A DNA stretch of 64,000 bases, from positions 21,184,653-21,248,652 of the forward strand of contig JAQFVV010006197.1 of assembly GCA_028023455.1 (NCBI GenBank), read 5' to 3'. The translations under genes were made by a program, and so were the position numbers. Origin of the DNA: Epiperipatus broadwayi (lineage: Eukaryota; Onychophora; Udeonychophora; Euonychophora; Peripatidae). Shown one piece after another: positions 1 through 9,520 of this stretch; position 1 is the first letter of the stretch; each line of letters starts with the position of its first letter. The notes below the pieces were generated by a model. The model had not been told where the DNA came from. It saw only the letters and a list, made by a program, of their open reading frames with translations, and did no database searches.

Positions 1-543
1 TCAGAATTTTATTAAAAAAATATAAAGCATGCTAGGAATTCCAAATAGAAAAAAATGTGTTCAAGAGTAGTTCTCTTCATTCTATTCACAGTTACCTATT
101 GAAAGCTTTAATAAATGGCTACTGGGCAGTAGTGCTATTGCATTCGCATCTTATACCAGTTTTTGGATTTTGTCTTTACAAAAATTTAGAATTTAACCAT
201 CTCATTGACTATTCAAGAAATGTTCATATAAAAGCCTGTGCCATTGGTATTATAAAGACAAAGGATTATTCAGTAAATTAATGATTATGAATTTTAAATA
301 TTTTTTTTAAATTAATGAATATTTTTGTTGGTTAACTTCACTATTCTTATAAAATAATATGGACTATTATGTCAAAAAATGAATTACACCTTAGTTGTTA
401 AAAAAAGTATTTTCAGCATATCATATAATATAAAACATTTTAAATAAGTGAAAGATATGTTACCACAAAGTATATAGTATCAAACTGTCAAGGACTGTGC
501 TGTAGTAGTAATATAAAAATGCATTACAATTAAAATACTTTTG
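1..543. other. AT-rich stretch, no gene seen
   Basis: This is AT-rich sequence with one 74-codon chance ORF that shows no recognisable motif. I see no splice-site pattern, repeat or RNA. An 18-base string at about 208-225 recurs at about 63723-63740, which probably reflects an old dispersed repeat. Confidence 0.5.
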
Positions 544-646
544 TCAAGTGTTGGTAGTCGAGTGGTCAGCACAGCTGCCTTATAAGCAGTTGTCCTGGGT
601 TAGCGGGTTCGCTTCCCGGCTGATGCTATGACACATGAAAAAAAAA
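544..646 (+). repeat. tRNA-derived SINE, family S, full-length copy
   Basis: The copy is about 100 bp. It starts TCAAGTGTTGG, has a box A-like segment (GTCGAGTGGTCAG) and a clear box B (GGGTTCGCTTCC), and ends GATGCTATGACACATG followed by A(9). This is the layout of a short SINE with a Pol III promoter whose body is little more than the tRNA-like head. AATACTTTT sits on both sides as a probable short target-site duplication. At least six further copies lie in the window, at 1410, 18612, 32305, 54250, 59115 and 61217. The parent tRNA is uncertain. It is not a functional tRNA because the acceptor ends do not pair. Confidence 0.85.
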
Positions 647-1409
647 CCTAGAATACTTTTAATTTAAATAGCTTTAATCAGAAACTTATATTATTTAAAG
701 ATCTCATATTTGATTCTCTTAATAGTACTGTCACTGTTCAGACTATTAACACCTTAAAAAAAGACAATAATATCACTCTAAATATTGTGTTATATATATA
801 TTAATATGTGTGTTATTACTTATAGCTGAATATATCTGAAAAGTTTATATATATTTTGAATTTTTCAAAAAACATTTAAATATTAACATTAGATGATGGA
901 AATAAGCCAACATATAATGATAACTATGATCCATTTCAAATTCTTTTACAGCAGGTTTTTTTTTTATATATTATCAAAGTGACTTTCTAAATAATGAAAT
1001 ATTATTTTTGCAATCAATTTTTTTCTTTATATATATATTAATAAATGAACTATTCTTGTTTATAGTAACGTATTTTTTTAATATTTAATAGAAAACTAGC
1101 ATGATCATAAATTTTTATTTCGCATTTTGATAATGATTCAGCTGATATATATATAAAATAACAAAAACACTCAAAGGGAAAGCACATAATAGATTTTGTA
1201 AAGCATTCAGATAAAATATCAAATTTTTATAAATTAGAATATTAATATGGTGTTTTCAAGATATCCCCTCTCCCGTTATCAATCCAAGATACAGTAATAA
1301 TTTATCTTGAATATTCAAACAATCTATTAATCTACTTATAAAATAGATGAATATATAGTATAATAATAATTAAATATTTGAAATATATATAAACCAAAAC
1401 ACAGAGAAA
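647..1409. other. AT-rich stretch, no gene seen
   Basis: The sequence is A/T runs and short TATATA tracts. No ORF of interest or recognisable repeat is seen between the two SINE copies. Confidence 0.5.
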
Positions 1410-1513
1410 TCAAGCGTTGGTGGTCGAGAGGTCAGTACAGCTACCTTACAAGCAGTTGTCCCGGGTTAGCGGGTTCGCTTCCCGGCCGATGCTATAACAC
1501 ATGAAAAAAAAAA
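1410..1513 (+). repeat. tRNA-derived SINE, family S, full-length copy
   Basis: This is the same element as at 544-646, about 90 percent identical by eye: TCAAGCGTTGGTGGTCGAG head, box B GGGTTCGCTTCC, 3' GATGCTATAACACATG and an A(11) tail. It keeps CCGGGTTAGCGGG just before box B. Its CCCGGCCGATGC 3' half matches the minimal copy at 59115. I see no clear target-site duplication. Confidence 0.85.
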
Positions 1514-1944
1514 TTGTATTATTAAATTAGATACAGATAAAAATATTGACAGGATTTTAAGTAACTGGGATTGTATTTAAAAATAGTCATTGCGTTGCAT
1601 ACTCATGTTTATATGAATTTCCAAAAACAACAAGTTTACTAAAATTTTAAATATATAAATAATAATAAACATCGCAGCATAAATCTATATTTAGTAAATA
1701 CTTTGTAAATCATCACGATATAGGAGCCTTTGGTAAGAGGGAAAGCAAATATTACATTTAACAATTATCTTTACATAAATGGATTCTTTAAATATATATA
1801 TATGTGTGTGTAAGAAATCAAACTTTTTACAATTTTTATTTATTTATTTAAGATTTTTTGCAGTTGAATAAAGTGAATACATGAAACATTAGAACGATAA
1901 AGTTACGTTAAATATGTAATTTGTGTATAAAACCACTAAATATC

Positions 1945-2190
1945 ACATGATCACAATTCCCTATGGGTGTACAAGCTGTTATGACAGAGACAAAACTCTC
2001 TATACAGTAGTGCATCCACTGCAAGCCAGAGTAACTAGTCTGGGGATATTGGATGAGTAAGCACTAAATAGAAATTTTATGCACAAACCTTTTTACATCC
2101 ATTGATTACTCTGGTTTGCACTGGGTGGCACTATTGTATGGAGAGTTTTGCCTCTGTTAATGTGTGTGTACACAGCATGTGCCAATGAAA
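1945..2190. repeat. HHR repeat family B, truncated head-to-head copy
   Basis: This is an inverted repeat with arms of about 45 bp at 1990-2034 and 2106-2150. Between them lies GGATATTGGATGAGTAAGCAC, cut off in the ribozyme: only the 3' part, ACTAGTCTGGGGATATT, remains at about 2033-2050, so it cannot self-cleave. The arms match the outer part of the palindromic copy at 62677-63180. The right arm reads TTACTCTGGTTTGCACTG. Confidence 0.75.
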
Positions 2191-2318
2191 AAGTGATTGG
2201 TTCTCTCCCCAAACTGCATGCAACGACATCTCTAAATTAATATTTACATGATGTAGCAACATAGTGTAGATATTTATCACAAAAATTTTAAAGCCCTACT
2301 GTATCTAAACTTCAAATC

Positions 2319-2558
2319 ATGACATGGCATGTAACAGTATCTGAACTCATAATTGAACAATTTGTTAATATTAAATTTTGTTTAAATTGGACAATACTGC
2401 TACTGAAAGGTGTGATTCAAACTGTATATAGAAGGAAAGCCATGAGTTGTAAAAATGTTTTCAAATGGTTAGCAAGATTTTGTGGTAGCAGGAACAGTGT
2501 TGATGATTATCTACAAAGGTGCAAAACATGCTGTAACATTTCATGTCATAATTCATGA
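2319..2558 (+). pseudogene. mariner-family transposase N-terminal relic
   Basis: This 79-codon ORF contains EQFVNIKFCLNW, then VYRRKAMSCKNVFKWLARF, then SRNSVDDYLQRCK. It matches the helix-turn-helix DNA-binding region of mariner/SETMAR-type transposases: a conserved 'E.R..IKF' helix, a 'VYG..A+S...VF+W..RF..GR.S+.DD.R.GRP' block, then the catalytic domain. Here the usual GRP has become KTC and the ORF stops at once, so the DDD catalytic domain is absent. TIRs were not found. It is inert. The identification rests on the motif order in a short stretch. Confidence 0.6.
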
Positions 2559-2559
2559 T

Positions 2560-4230
2560 CCAGACACACTAGCACCTTAACATTTTCATATAAATAGCTA
2601 AATTATGTTGTTATATAACATATGAATTGATTCAAAGAGTGCATTCAGGATAGTTTGGAGAGAAAACAAGTCATCTTTCCACTGGAACACAATGGGTACA
2701 TCATTCCCCCCAAAACAGCAAGATAAATAGATTATCAAATAATAACATTTTATCATTATCAATAATAGTTTGTCATTGCTCATTACTTTCTTAACACATT
2801 TATTGTGGTATTTTAATTTTTTTGGATTAATAATCAATATTAATGCTTTTTGCATGAAGTGAAATTTTAAAAATTCTTATTACTTAAATCCCCAAATGCA
2901 TTTTTATTGCAGATTACTATCTTTAAAAGCTAAATCTTAGAATTTTAAAGGGTGCCCTGCCACCTAAATACATTTAAGAATTTAGTTGTAAGTATTTTTG
3001 AAATTTTTGCTCCATACAAAGCTTTTATATAAATGCATAAAACTATATATTTAATGAGTCCTTAATCTCAGTATATATAAATTACATTTTTCCAGTTCCT
3101 AATATAACTAACCTGTTAAAGATCATAAATAAGATAGTAACATAAGATTATAATTTCAGAGTGTATCTCCTCAATTAATAAAATAACACAATCGTAACAT
3201 AAGGAAAAATATATTTAATTCAATGTGTGAAACACTCAAACTTGTTTCCCAAACAGATAGTAGCAATGGTGAAGACAATTAAATAATATTATTTTAGTAT
3301 CTGACAGTCTAATTATATTGCTATAAATCAAGAAATCAACTTCTAAGATGTGATGAGATATTGTATATAAAAATTAAAATTCTAAAATAATTTTCATTAA
3401 TTTATAAATAAGCAACGGAAATGAAATATGTAATGCTGTGAATATAATATCAGGGAAACAAACTCCATTGTGACTGGATTTACTTACCATATAACAGTGG
3501 AGGAGTTGGATAAATGTGGACTCTTTTTTAATCTAATTAACAAATTGACATGATTACAAGAAAGTTAGTATCATTTATAATTTCATTAAAATGATTCTAA
3601 ATAATATTTATTTTATAAAGCGCACAGTATTGAAATTAAATTGAGAGAAACTGTAAACCTCTCATGCTCATTAGTATCTAACAGCCAATCAGATCGTAAA
3701 TATGAGACAGAGAATTTAACAAGAAAAGGATGGTCCACCCTATTCTTTACTGGTCTTTCTATATATCCAAGCCAGTCTACAGTACTTAGATCTGAAAGCA
3801 TGAATATTAAATATCTTCACACTTAACTCAATTTAATTTAAAATGATTCTATTTGGTCTGACTTGTGAATTATTATTCAAAATTAATTTCTTCATAACAC
3901 GATGTAGAGAGTAGTATGAAAAAAAATTACGAATTAAACTTTCCCAATCTAATTAAACATTAATCATCAAAAATGATGTCTATATGACTATGATTTCATA
4001 GCTTCTTACCTCCCCAACTATTGTGCTCAAGCTGTGCATCACATTTTACTTTTTAATGATTAACTAGAAAAAATCGTTAGCTTTTAAGTGTAATTTGTTT
4101 CACATTATTCCATTGACAGGTGTGAGCTAATTTATAATAAAAACAAGGCCAGTAGTTTACTATTTAAGGCTTAAACATGATCTTTAGTAACAAGAAAATA
4201 TACACATAAATGGAAAAATATGGGTGATTT
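2560..4230. other. AT-rich stretch, no gene seen
   Basis: The ORFs of 60-85 codons on both strands overlap each other and lack any motif. At 3613-3826 two overlapping ORFs lie on opposite strands, a sign of chance openness. No repeat family recognised elsewhere in the window is present. Confidence 0.45.
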
Positions 4231-4234
4231 AATC

Positions 4235-4690
4235 TGCAAGTTGCGTAAGGAAGGCATATAAAATATTAGACACCTGTTAATTGAATGTAGATGCCTGAAA
4301 GCAGAAAGGGTGCAATTAATGAAGTTGTGGAAGAATAAATATAAACAAAGTGATTATGCAGAAAGAGGGTTATTGGTTTTTGTGCTGGGTTTGGAAAAAG
4401 ATAAGGGGGATTTAGATATAAAGGCCATGAAGTTGACAAAGATTATGTTGTGGAAATGGGATGGAGCAGGATAGAGAAGAATATGGGAAAAGTTGGGGTG
4501 GGGAATGGAAAGGGAAATCAAAGTGGCTAACAGGTTTCTGTGGGTGTAGTTTCTGAGACATTGCTGACTCTGCATAAGGAGAAGTCACAGTGCATCACAT
4601 TAGTTAGTAATATACAGTATATATAGTTATACGGTTTATCTTTATAATTTATGGCTATTTGTAAAAATAAAAAGTAATCAAAAGTTTTCA
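4235..4690 (+). pseudogene. non-LTR retrotransposon (LINE) 3' end, C-terminal zinc-knuckle fragment
   Basis: Reading from 4235, one frame runs about 104 codons to a stop at 4547. It opens CKLRKEGI, a stop, then NIRHLLIECRCLKAERVQL. This is the Cys-X2-Cys...His...Cys motif that ends many LINE reverse transcriptases (usual form C-LC...ETI-HLL-EC). Here the second Cys has become Arg, and two in-frame stops are present (one after GI, one after WDGAG). Trp-rich MLWKWDGAG and RRIWEKLGWGME follow. After the stop comes a short 3' UTR ending in TAAAAATAAAAAGTAATC. The copy is 5'-truncated. A second copy of the same 3' end lies at 50748-51000. Confidence 0.7.
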
Positions 4691-5699
4691 TGTAGCTATT
4701 TTACACTTCATATATAGCTGTAATTAAGAAGAGTAAACCACCTTCTCTCAGGCTACTCTGTATGTTTAGAAAATGAACCCACCAATTCTTAATTTTTGAT
4801 ATTTAATAAACTTACTCTTGTGACCATTGATGGAAATTCTGAGAATTTAATATACGAGCCAGATGAATATATGTGTGTGTTAGAAATAGAAAATGTGCTT
4901 AAATTTGAATTAAAAGAAAAAATAAAAGTAGATTAGAATAAAAAAAATTTAAGGAATAATAAACAAAAAAAATTGAAAAATGCTGATTTTGGGATAATAA
5001 TATAAAAAAACTCAAACAATTGATGAAATGTCATTTGTATCTCCAAACGTTTTATTCTTTGAGATTCATATGAATACTAATGGCATTTTCTTTTAATCAT
5101 TATTTATTGCCTAGTGAAAAGATTTGTTACTGTGACTTATACATATTTTTTAAGCATTTAGTTAAATTTTTGAGCATTGAAAGTTTAGACAGAATTTCTA
5201 ATAAATTAAAGGGTTTTATCTGAGAAATATTTGAATTACATTTATGAAAAGAAAAAACAATTGCTGTTGTAAAATTTGTTTACATTAAAAAAAAAAAAGC
5301 ATTTGATAAAGGAAATAGTTATTCTATTAGCTATTAAAGAATGATATAGAATGCAAACTATTGTATATGTGCGTATGATCTCTTTAAATGAACAAAAAAT
5401 ATAAGAATAAATAGATTTTATTAGCTATTAATTTTTGGATATTAATAAAATGCGAAAAATAGACCAGTCAAAGCAGACTTATTGGAAGTAGAAACCCTGT
5501 TTGGTAATTGCCTATATCTTAAACAATGTATATTCATTTCCTTTCAAAAAAAATCCTAATAAATTTCACAAAAATATCATTTATTTGTTGCCCATTTAAT
5601 TTTATATACTGTAAACTTTACTAAAATGTTGGGGAAAGTCTATAAATTTTTTTGTAAAAAATGTGTAGAAGATAAAGTCATCAAATTATAACTTTAAAA
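4691..5699. other. AT-rich stretch, no gene seen
   Basis: The sequence is A-rich with several A(8-12) runs. No ORF with a motif and no window repeat are seen. Confidence 0.5.
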
Positions 5700-6171
5700 A
5701 TAAACATGTTATATCAATAATGAATAATAAATATTTCTGTAGTATAATTTTCACTTCACTACTCTCATACAGAGGTAGAAACTGGTTTCTATCCACTTTT
5801 AACACTTTGTTGAGGAATGCATTTATAAACAAATGACCAAAAACATGATTGCAGCCCTCCACAAAGTGTTAAACGTCAATAGAAACCAGCCTTTACCTTG
5901 CCGTTAGAGTGGTGTAGTGAAAATTACACTACAGAAATATTATTCATTATTGGATAATCTCTTGTCTAATGAATGACTAATAAAAATTATTAATATGCTT
6001 TCATATCTAATATCTAACATACAGGTTATATATATATCTAAACAAACAATGTAATATATAGGGTATTTTGAGCTCAGACTTACACATGAATCCTCCACAC
6101 TATCTCATACCACTGATACACTTGATCACATATATGTCTAAAAGATAAATAATCACCAATATATGTATTTT

Positions 6172-6216
6172 GTGCTAAACCAGCACTAGTCAGTTGGTCC
6201 AGATTATCATCTCTAC
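6172..6216 (-). ncRNA. type A hammerhead ribozyme, degenerate
   Basis: On the minus strand, GGACCAA is followed by CUGACUA (consensus CUGANGA, so G8 is lost), then stem II GUGCUGGUUUAGCAC (5 bp), AAAA instead of GAAA, and UACAUAUA with UUGGUG. Stems I and II are preserved but two catalytic-core bases are changed, so self-cleavage is unlikely. Confidence 0.6.
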
Positions 6217-6623
6217 ACATATATACAATAAGTGCTCACTTTTATATTAAGATAGCCAGTCTTTATAATTTAATTGATAGGCTTCAGTCCACTTCACTCT
6301 CCAACTCTTCAGCCTTCTATCCTATTGAAAATCTGATGAGGGAATGCTCAAAGACCACACTGATGCCGACATTCTCATCACACATAGGTTGACCATAAGT
6401 CACTCTGATCCCTTATGTGCAGGACATAATCCCTTTATGTATGAGGGATGGGCAGAGATTCTAGTTACTATTTAATATCTAACATACAGGCTATATATAT
6501 ATATATCTGTACAAAAAATATAATATATAGGGTATACAGGATATATATATATATATATATATACCTGTACAAACAATATAATATATAGGGTACTTGACCA
6601 CATATATGTCTAAAAGATAGATA

Positions 6624-6674
6624 AACACCAATTTATGTATTTCATGTAAACCAGAACTCATCAGTTGGTCCATA
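6624..6674 (-). ncRNA. type A hammerhead ribozyme, degenerate
   Basis: CUGAUGA (6659-6665) and GAAA (6640-6643) are intact on the minus strand. Stem II is weakened (UUCUGGUUUACAU) and the base before the cleavage site is A instead of U (UACAUA-AA-UUGG). It is probably inactive. Confidence 0.6.
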
Positions 6675-7075
6675 TTATCATTTCAACACATATATACAAT
6701 AAGTGATCAGATTTATATTAAGAAGCCAATCATCATACTTTATGGACAGGCTTCAATCCACTACACCCAGGTTGACCATAAGTCCCTCTGACCCTTCATG
6801 TACAGGACATAACCCATTTAAGTACACATATGAGGGCTGGGCAGAGATTCAAGCTACTACTTAAAATCTAACATACAGGCTATATGCATATATACCTAAA
6901 CAAACAATGTATTATCTAGGGCATTTGGAGCTCAGACTTTCACATGACCCTCAACTCTCCACACTATGTCTGAAGAGTTGGAGGGTGGAGTGGATTGAAG
7001 CCTGTCTATTAAATTATGAAGATTGGCTATATTAATATAAATCTGAGCATTTATTGTATATATGGGTAGAGTTGA

Positions 7076-7130
7076 TAATCTGGACCAACTGATGAATGCT
7101 GGTTTAGCATGAAGTAAGTATATTGGTGAT
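7076..7130 (+). ncRNA. type A hammerhead ribozyme, near-intact
   Basis: ACCAA, CUGAUGA (7089-7095), stem II AUGCU/AGCAU (5 bp, loop GGUUU), GAAG, UAAGUA, UA, then UUGGU. An outer stem I segment GAUAAUC pairs with GAUUAUU across a 3-nt bulge. The only core flaw is GAAG for GAAA, which gives a G-U pair at the base of stem III. Confidence 0.65.
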
Positions 7131-7518
7131 TATTTATTATTTAGACATATATGTGGTCAAGGGTATCAATGGTATGAAATAGTGTGGAGAGTTGATAGTC
7201 ATGTGAAAATCTGAGCTTGAAATACCCTATATATTACATTGTTTATATATAACCTGTATGTTAGATGTTAAATAGTAGCTTGAATGCCCAGCCCTTGTAT
7301 ATGTACTTAAATGGATTATGTCCTGTATACTGGGGGTCAGAGTGACTTATGGTTAACCTGGGTTTGACAAGAATGCCAGCATAAGTGTGGATTTTGAGCA
7401 TTCCATCATCAGATTTTCATTAGGATGGACGGCTGAAGAGTTAGTTGGAGGGTGGGGTGGATTGAAGCCTGTTCATTAAAATATGAAGATTGGTTATCTT
7501 AATATAAATCTGAGCACT

Positions 7519-7577
7519 TACTGGACCAACTGACATGTGCTGCTTTAGCATGAAATACGTGTATTGGTGATTATTTA
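7519..7577 (+). ncRNA. type A hammerhead ribozyme, degenerate
   Basis: GGACCAA, CUGACAU (core GA lost), stem II GUGCUGCUUUAGCAU, GAAA, UACGUG, UA, UUGGUG. Everything except positions 8-9 of the CUGANGA box is conserved. Confidence 0.6.
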
Positions 7578-7756
7578 TCTTTTAGACATATATGTGGTCA
7601 AGTGTGTCAGTGTTATAAAATAGTGGGGAGAGTTGAGGGTCATGTTAAAGTCTAAACTCAAAATACCCTAATAAACTTTCATTAAGTGATTTGTTTCAAA
7701 GTTGTGAGGGCAGCACATTTGACACTTAACTGTAGTAATTTGTTATATATATATTT

Positions 7757-8245
7757 TATAAGTGCCAAAAGAGAAAAAATTCAAAATCTCTATCGGAAAG
7801 TCTCTATCTTCAGAGCAATTGGTTTCAAGCTTATGACTTACCTCAGTGGAGTGCTGGGACTCTAGAAACTAGATGTAAAATATTAACTCAAAAGTCAGCA
7901 CTTATAAAACACATTTCTATCAATTTGAAAGTCTGAACTTTTCAGACATGTAAATGTCTTCAAATCCAGCTTTACAAATCAGATAGCTATATGGGTCCGA
8001 ATTCAGCTCAGTTTCACCATATAATAATAGCTTCTGCAATATAACATCACAAAAGCCTTCAAAGGTACACTTATAATAATTAATAAAACAAGTCATAAAT
8101 TTTGTAACTTGCTTATAAGCTTGCATTTAAATGATCACTAGATGGAGCTTACCAATAGCTCTCATCAAGCTTTATTTTATAAGTGCCAAAAAAAAAAGAA
8201 TTCAAAATCTCTATCAGAAAGTTCCTATCTCCAGACCAATTGGTT
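7757..8245. mobile_element. HHR repeat (C-related) flanked by about 70-bp direct repeats
   Basis: A segment starting TTTATAAGTGCC and ending at CAATTGGTT occurs at about 7755-7832 and again at about 8171-8247, with about 85 percent identity by eye. Between the copies lies sequence homologous to the body of the C element (TTCAGACATGTAAATGTC, then CAGATAGCTATATGGGTC, then the CCATATAATAATAG stretch; compare 19097-19195). A decayed ribozyme half, CTCTAGAAACTAG, is at about 7860. The whole replaces part of the E monomer. The long flanking repeats could be terminal repeats or an unusually long target duplication. Confidence 0.5.
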
Positions 8246-8284
8246 ATTATATGGTATAGTGATAAAGATATGTGTAAAATATTG

Positions 8285-8345
8285 TAGTCTGGGTCAATTG
8301 ATGAGTGCTGGTTCAGCATGAAATATGTATCTTGATGATCATAGA
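8285..8345 (+). ncRNA. type E hammerhead-like ribozyme (UUGAUGA variant)
   Basis: GUCAA, UUGAUGA (8298-8304), stem II GUGCU/AGCAU with loop GGUUC, GAAA (8320-8323), stem III UAUGUA, UC, then UUGAUGAUC. Stem I is GUCAA/UUGAU. Every element matches type A except C3 of the core, which is U. The same change occurs in the other E copy at 36144, so it marks the family rather than a single mutation. The canonical motif needs C at this position, so activity is doubtful. Confidence 0.6.
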
Positions 8346-8600
8346 CCTTTTTCACATTTTTTGGTTAGATGTTTATGATTGCATCATTCCATAAAGTGTC
8401 AAAAGTAGATTGAAACTAGTCTCTATCATGTGTGAGAATGGTTTAGAAAAACTTACACTACAGAAATGTTATTTATTATTGGATAAACTCTGGTCTAATG
8501 AACGACTAATAAAACTTAATGTTACATCAATCCATCTAAAAACAAAATGGTTTTATCTGTTAATATTCTCACTACATTTATACCATCCATTTTAAACTTT

Positions 8601-9040
8601 TATAATCAATAGATACCAGATGATAGTACTTAATAAATCCTTATTCAGTGCTGTTTTATCCTAATATTCCTAGACTAGACATCTTTTGATTTCTAAAGCT
8701 TATACTAAATGGTATATATGTAGTGTAACAAACACAGACGACGTTACTTTATTTTTTTCATTATTAAACATTAAAATAAAAAGTTCGCATTAAAAATTTT
8801 TTTTTAAGACTGAAAAATTGAAAATAAATTCTACCTTAAACTCGTATATATATAAATCGCACAGAGGAGAAAAATTATTAAAATAAAACTTTATTAAAGA
8901 AAAAGTATTTTAAAATTAAATTTTAAAAAGATTTGGAGATAAAATTATATCTTTAAATATATCTTTGGATTTGGAAAACAGGTTAATTAATGTTATGGAA
9001 ATGATTATTTTAATTAGTCCAAGTGGATAAGCCCTTGGGC
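8601..9040. other. AT-rich stretch, no gene seen
   Basis: The sequence is A-rich with no motif-bearing ORF and no recognised repeat. Confidence 0.45.
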
Positions 9041-9520
9041 ATTTAAATGTATAAACAACGGTCAGATAGGAAAACAATAGAAAGTTTTAGCAAATAAAAA
9101 GAAATCCCTATGGAATCGGACCTCAGTGAAAAGACCACCATCATCGATGACATAATGTTGAGTCAATCCTTAAGATTAATATAAAAGGAAAAGTTGGAAA
9201 TTATTAGGATTTATTAAGAGAGGACTGAGATGTGTTAAGTCGAAGAGTTGGAGGTGAAGGGATTGAAAGATGCACTTTCAATTCCTTCAGTTGTTATAAA
9301 AATGGAAAAATGAAACATCGCTTTTCTTATATTGAGGACAACAGGATCATTGGGGGATTTAATGTGGATTCCAAACGGCATGCAATGAATAAAGAGGAAC
9401 GTTGAAAAAAAATCGTAAGAACTTTAAAAACATTTTGAAACACTATGAACATTAAATTAAAAACTTTCTGTATTTAAAATAATTAAGAAATAGAATCCTA
9501 TCTGACCAACGTTATTTATT
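9041..9520 (+). pseudogene. possible coding relic between inverted GTCAGATAGGA motifs
   Basis: An 11-base motif, GTCAGATAGGA, at 9061 recurs inverted at 9496-9506 and again at 9912-9922. Between the first two, codon-like sequence can be read in segments: MESDLSEKTTIIDDIM from about 9110, and KMKHRFSYIEDNRIIGG from about 9308, ending in a stop near 9405. The frames are broken and I recognise no family. It may be a small TIR element carrying a decayed exon-like fragment, or chance. Confidence 0.25.

Larger units (their letters stand above)
6005..7668. mobile_element. HHR repeat family A, head-to-head multimer inserted in E array
   Basis: The insertion is bounded by TAATATGCTTTCAT (5991-6004) and TAATAAACTTTCAT (7669-7682), a 14-bp duplication with 12 matches. 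Inside, AACATACAGG marks monomer junctions at 6016, 6481 and 6870 (spacing 465 and 389). Its reverse complement is at 7253. Monomers left of about 6960 run one way and those to the right run the other. Each carries a type A hammerhead: minus strand at about 6172-6216 and 6624-6674, plus strand at 7076-7130 and 7519-7577. All four have core changes. The monomer is about 465 bp with no ORF. TATATA tracts sit at the junctions. Confidence 0.75.
5700..8600. mobile_element. HHR repeat family E array with nested A and C-like insertions
   Basis: An inverted E monomer (5700 to about 5860) meets a forward E monomer (about 5860-6004). Both share the stretch from AAGTGTTAAA through TAGAAACCAG to the TCTGTAGTRTAATTTTCACT arm. 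The forward copy stops at 6004, resumes at 7669 after the type A insertion, runs to about 7756, is interrupted again by a C-like insert (7757-8245), and continues to about 8530 with a ribozyme at 8285-8345. The second E array at 34740-36275 has the same order without these two inserts, which supports the reading. Removing the inserts gives a monomer of roughly 350 bp. There is no ORF. Confidence 0.7.

Noticed and set aside
544-646. Functional tRNA gene
   Set aside because: Box A and B are present but the ends do not form an acceptor stem, the sequence ends in an A-run and it is repeated with target duplications. It is a SINE.
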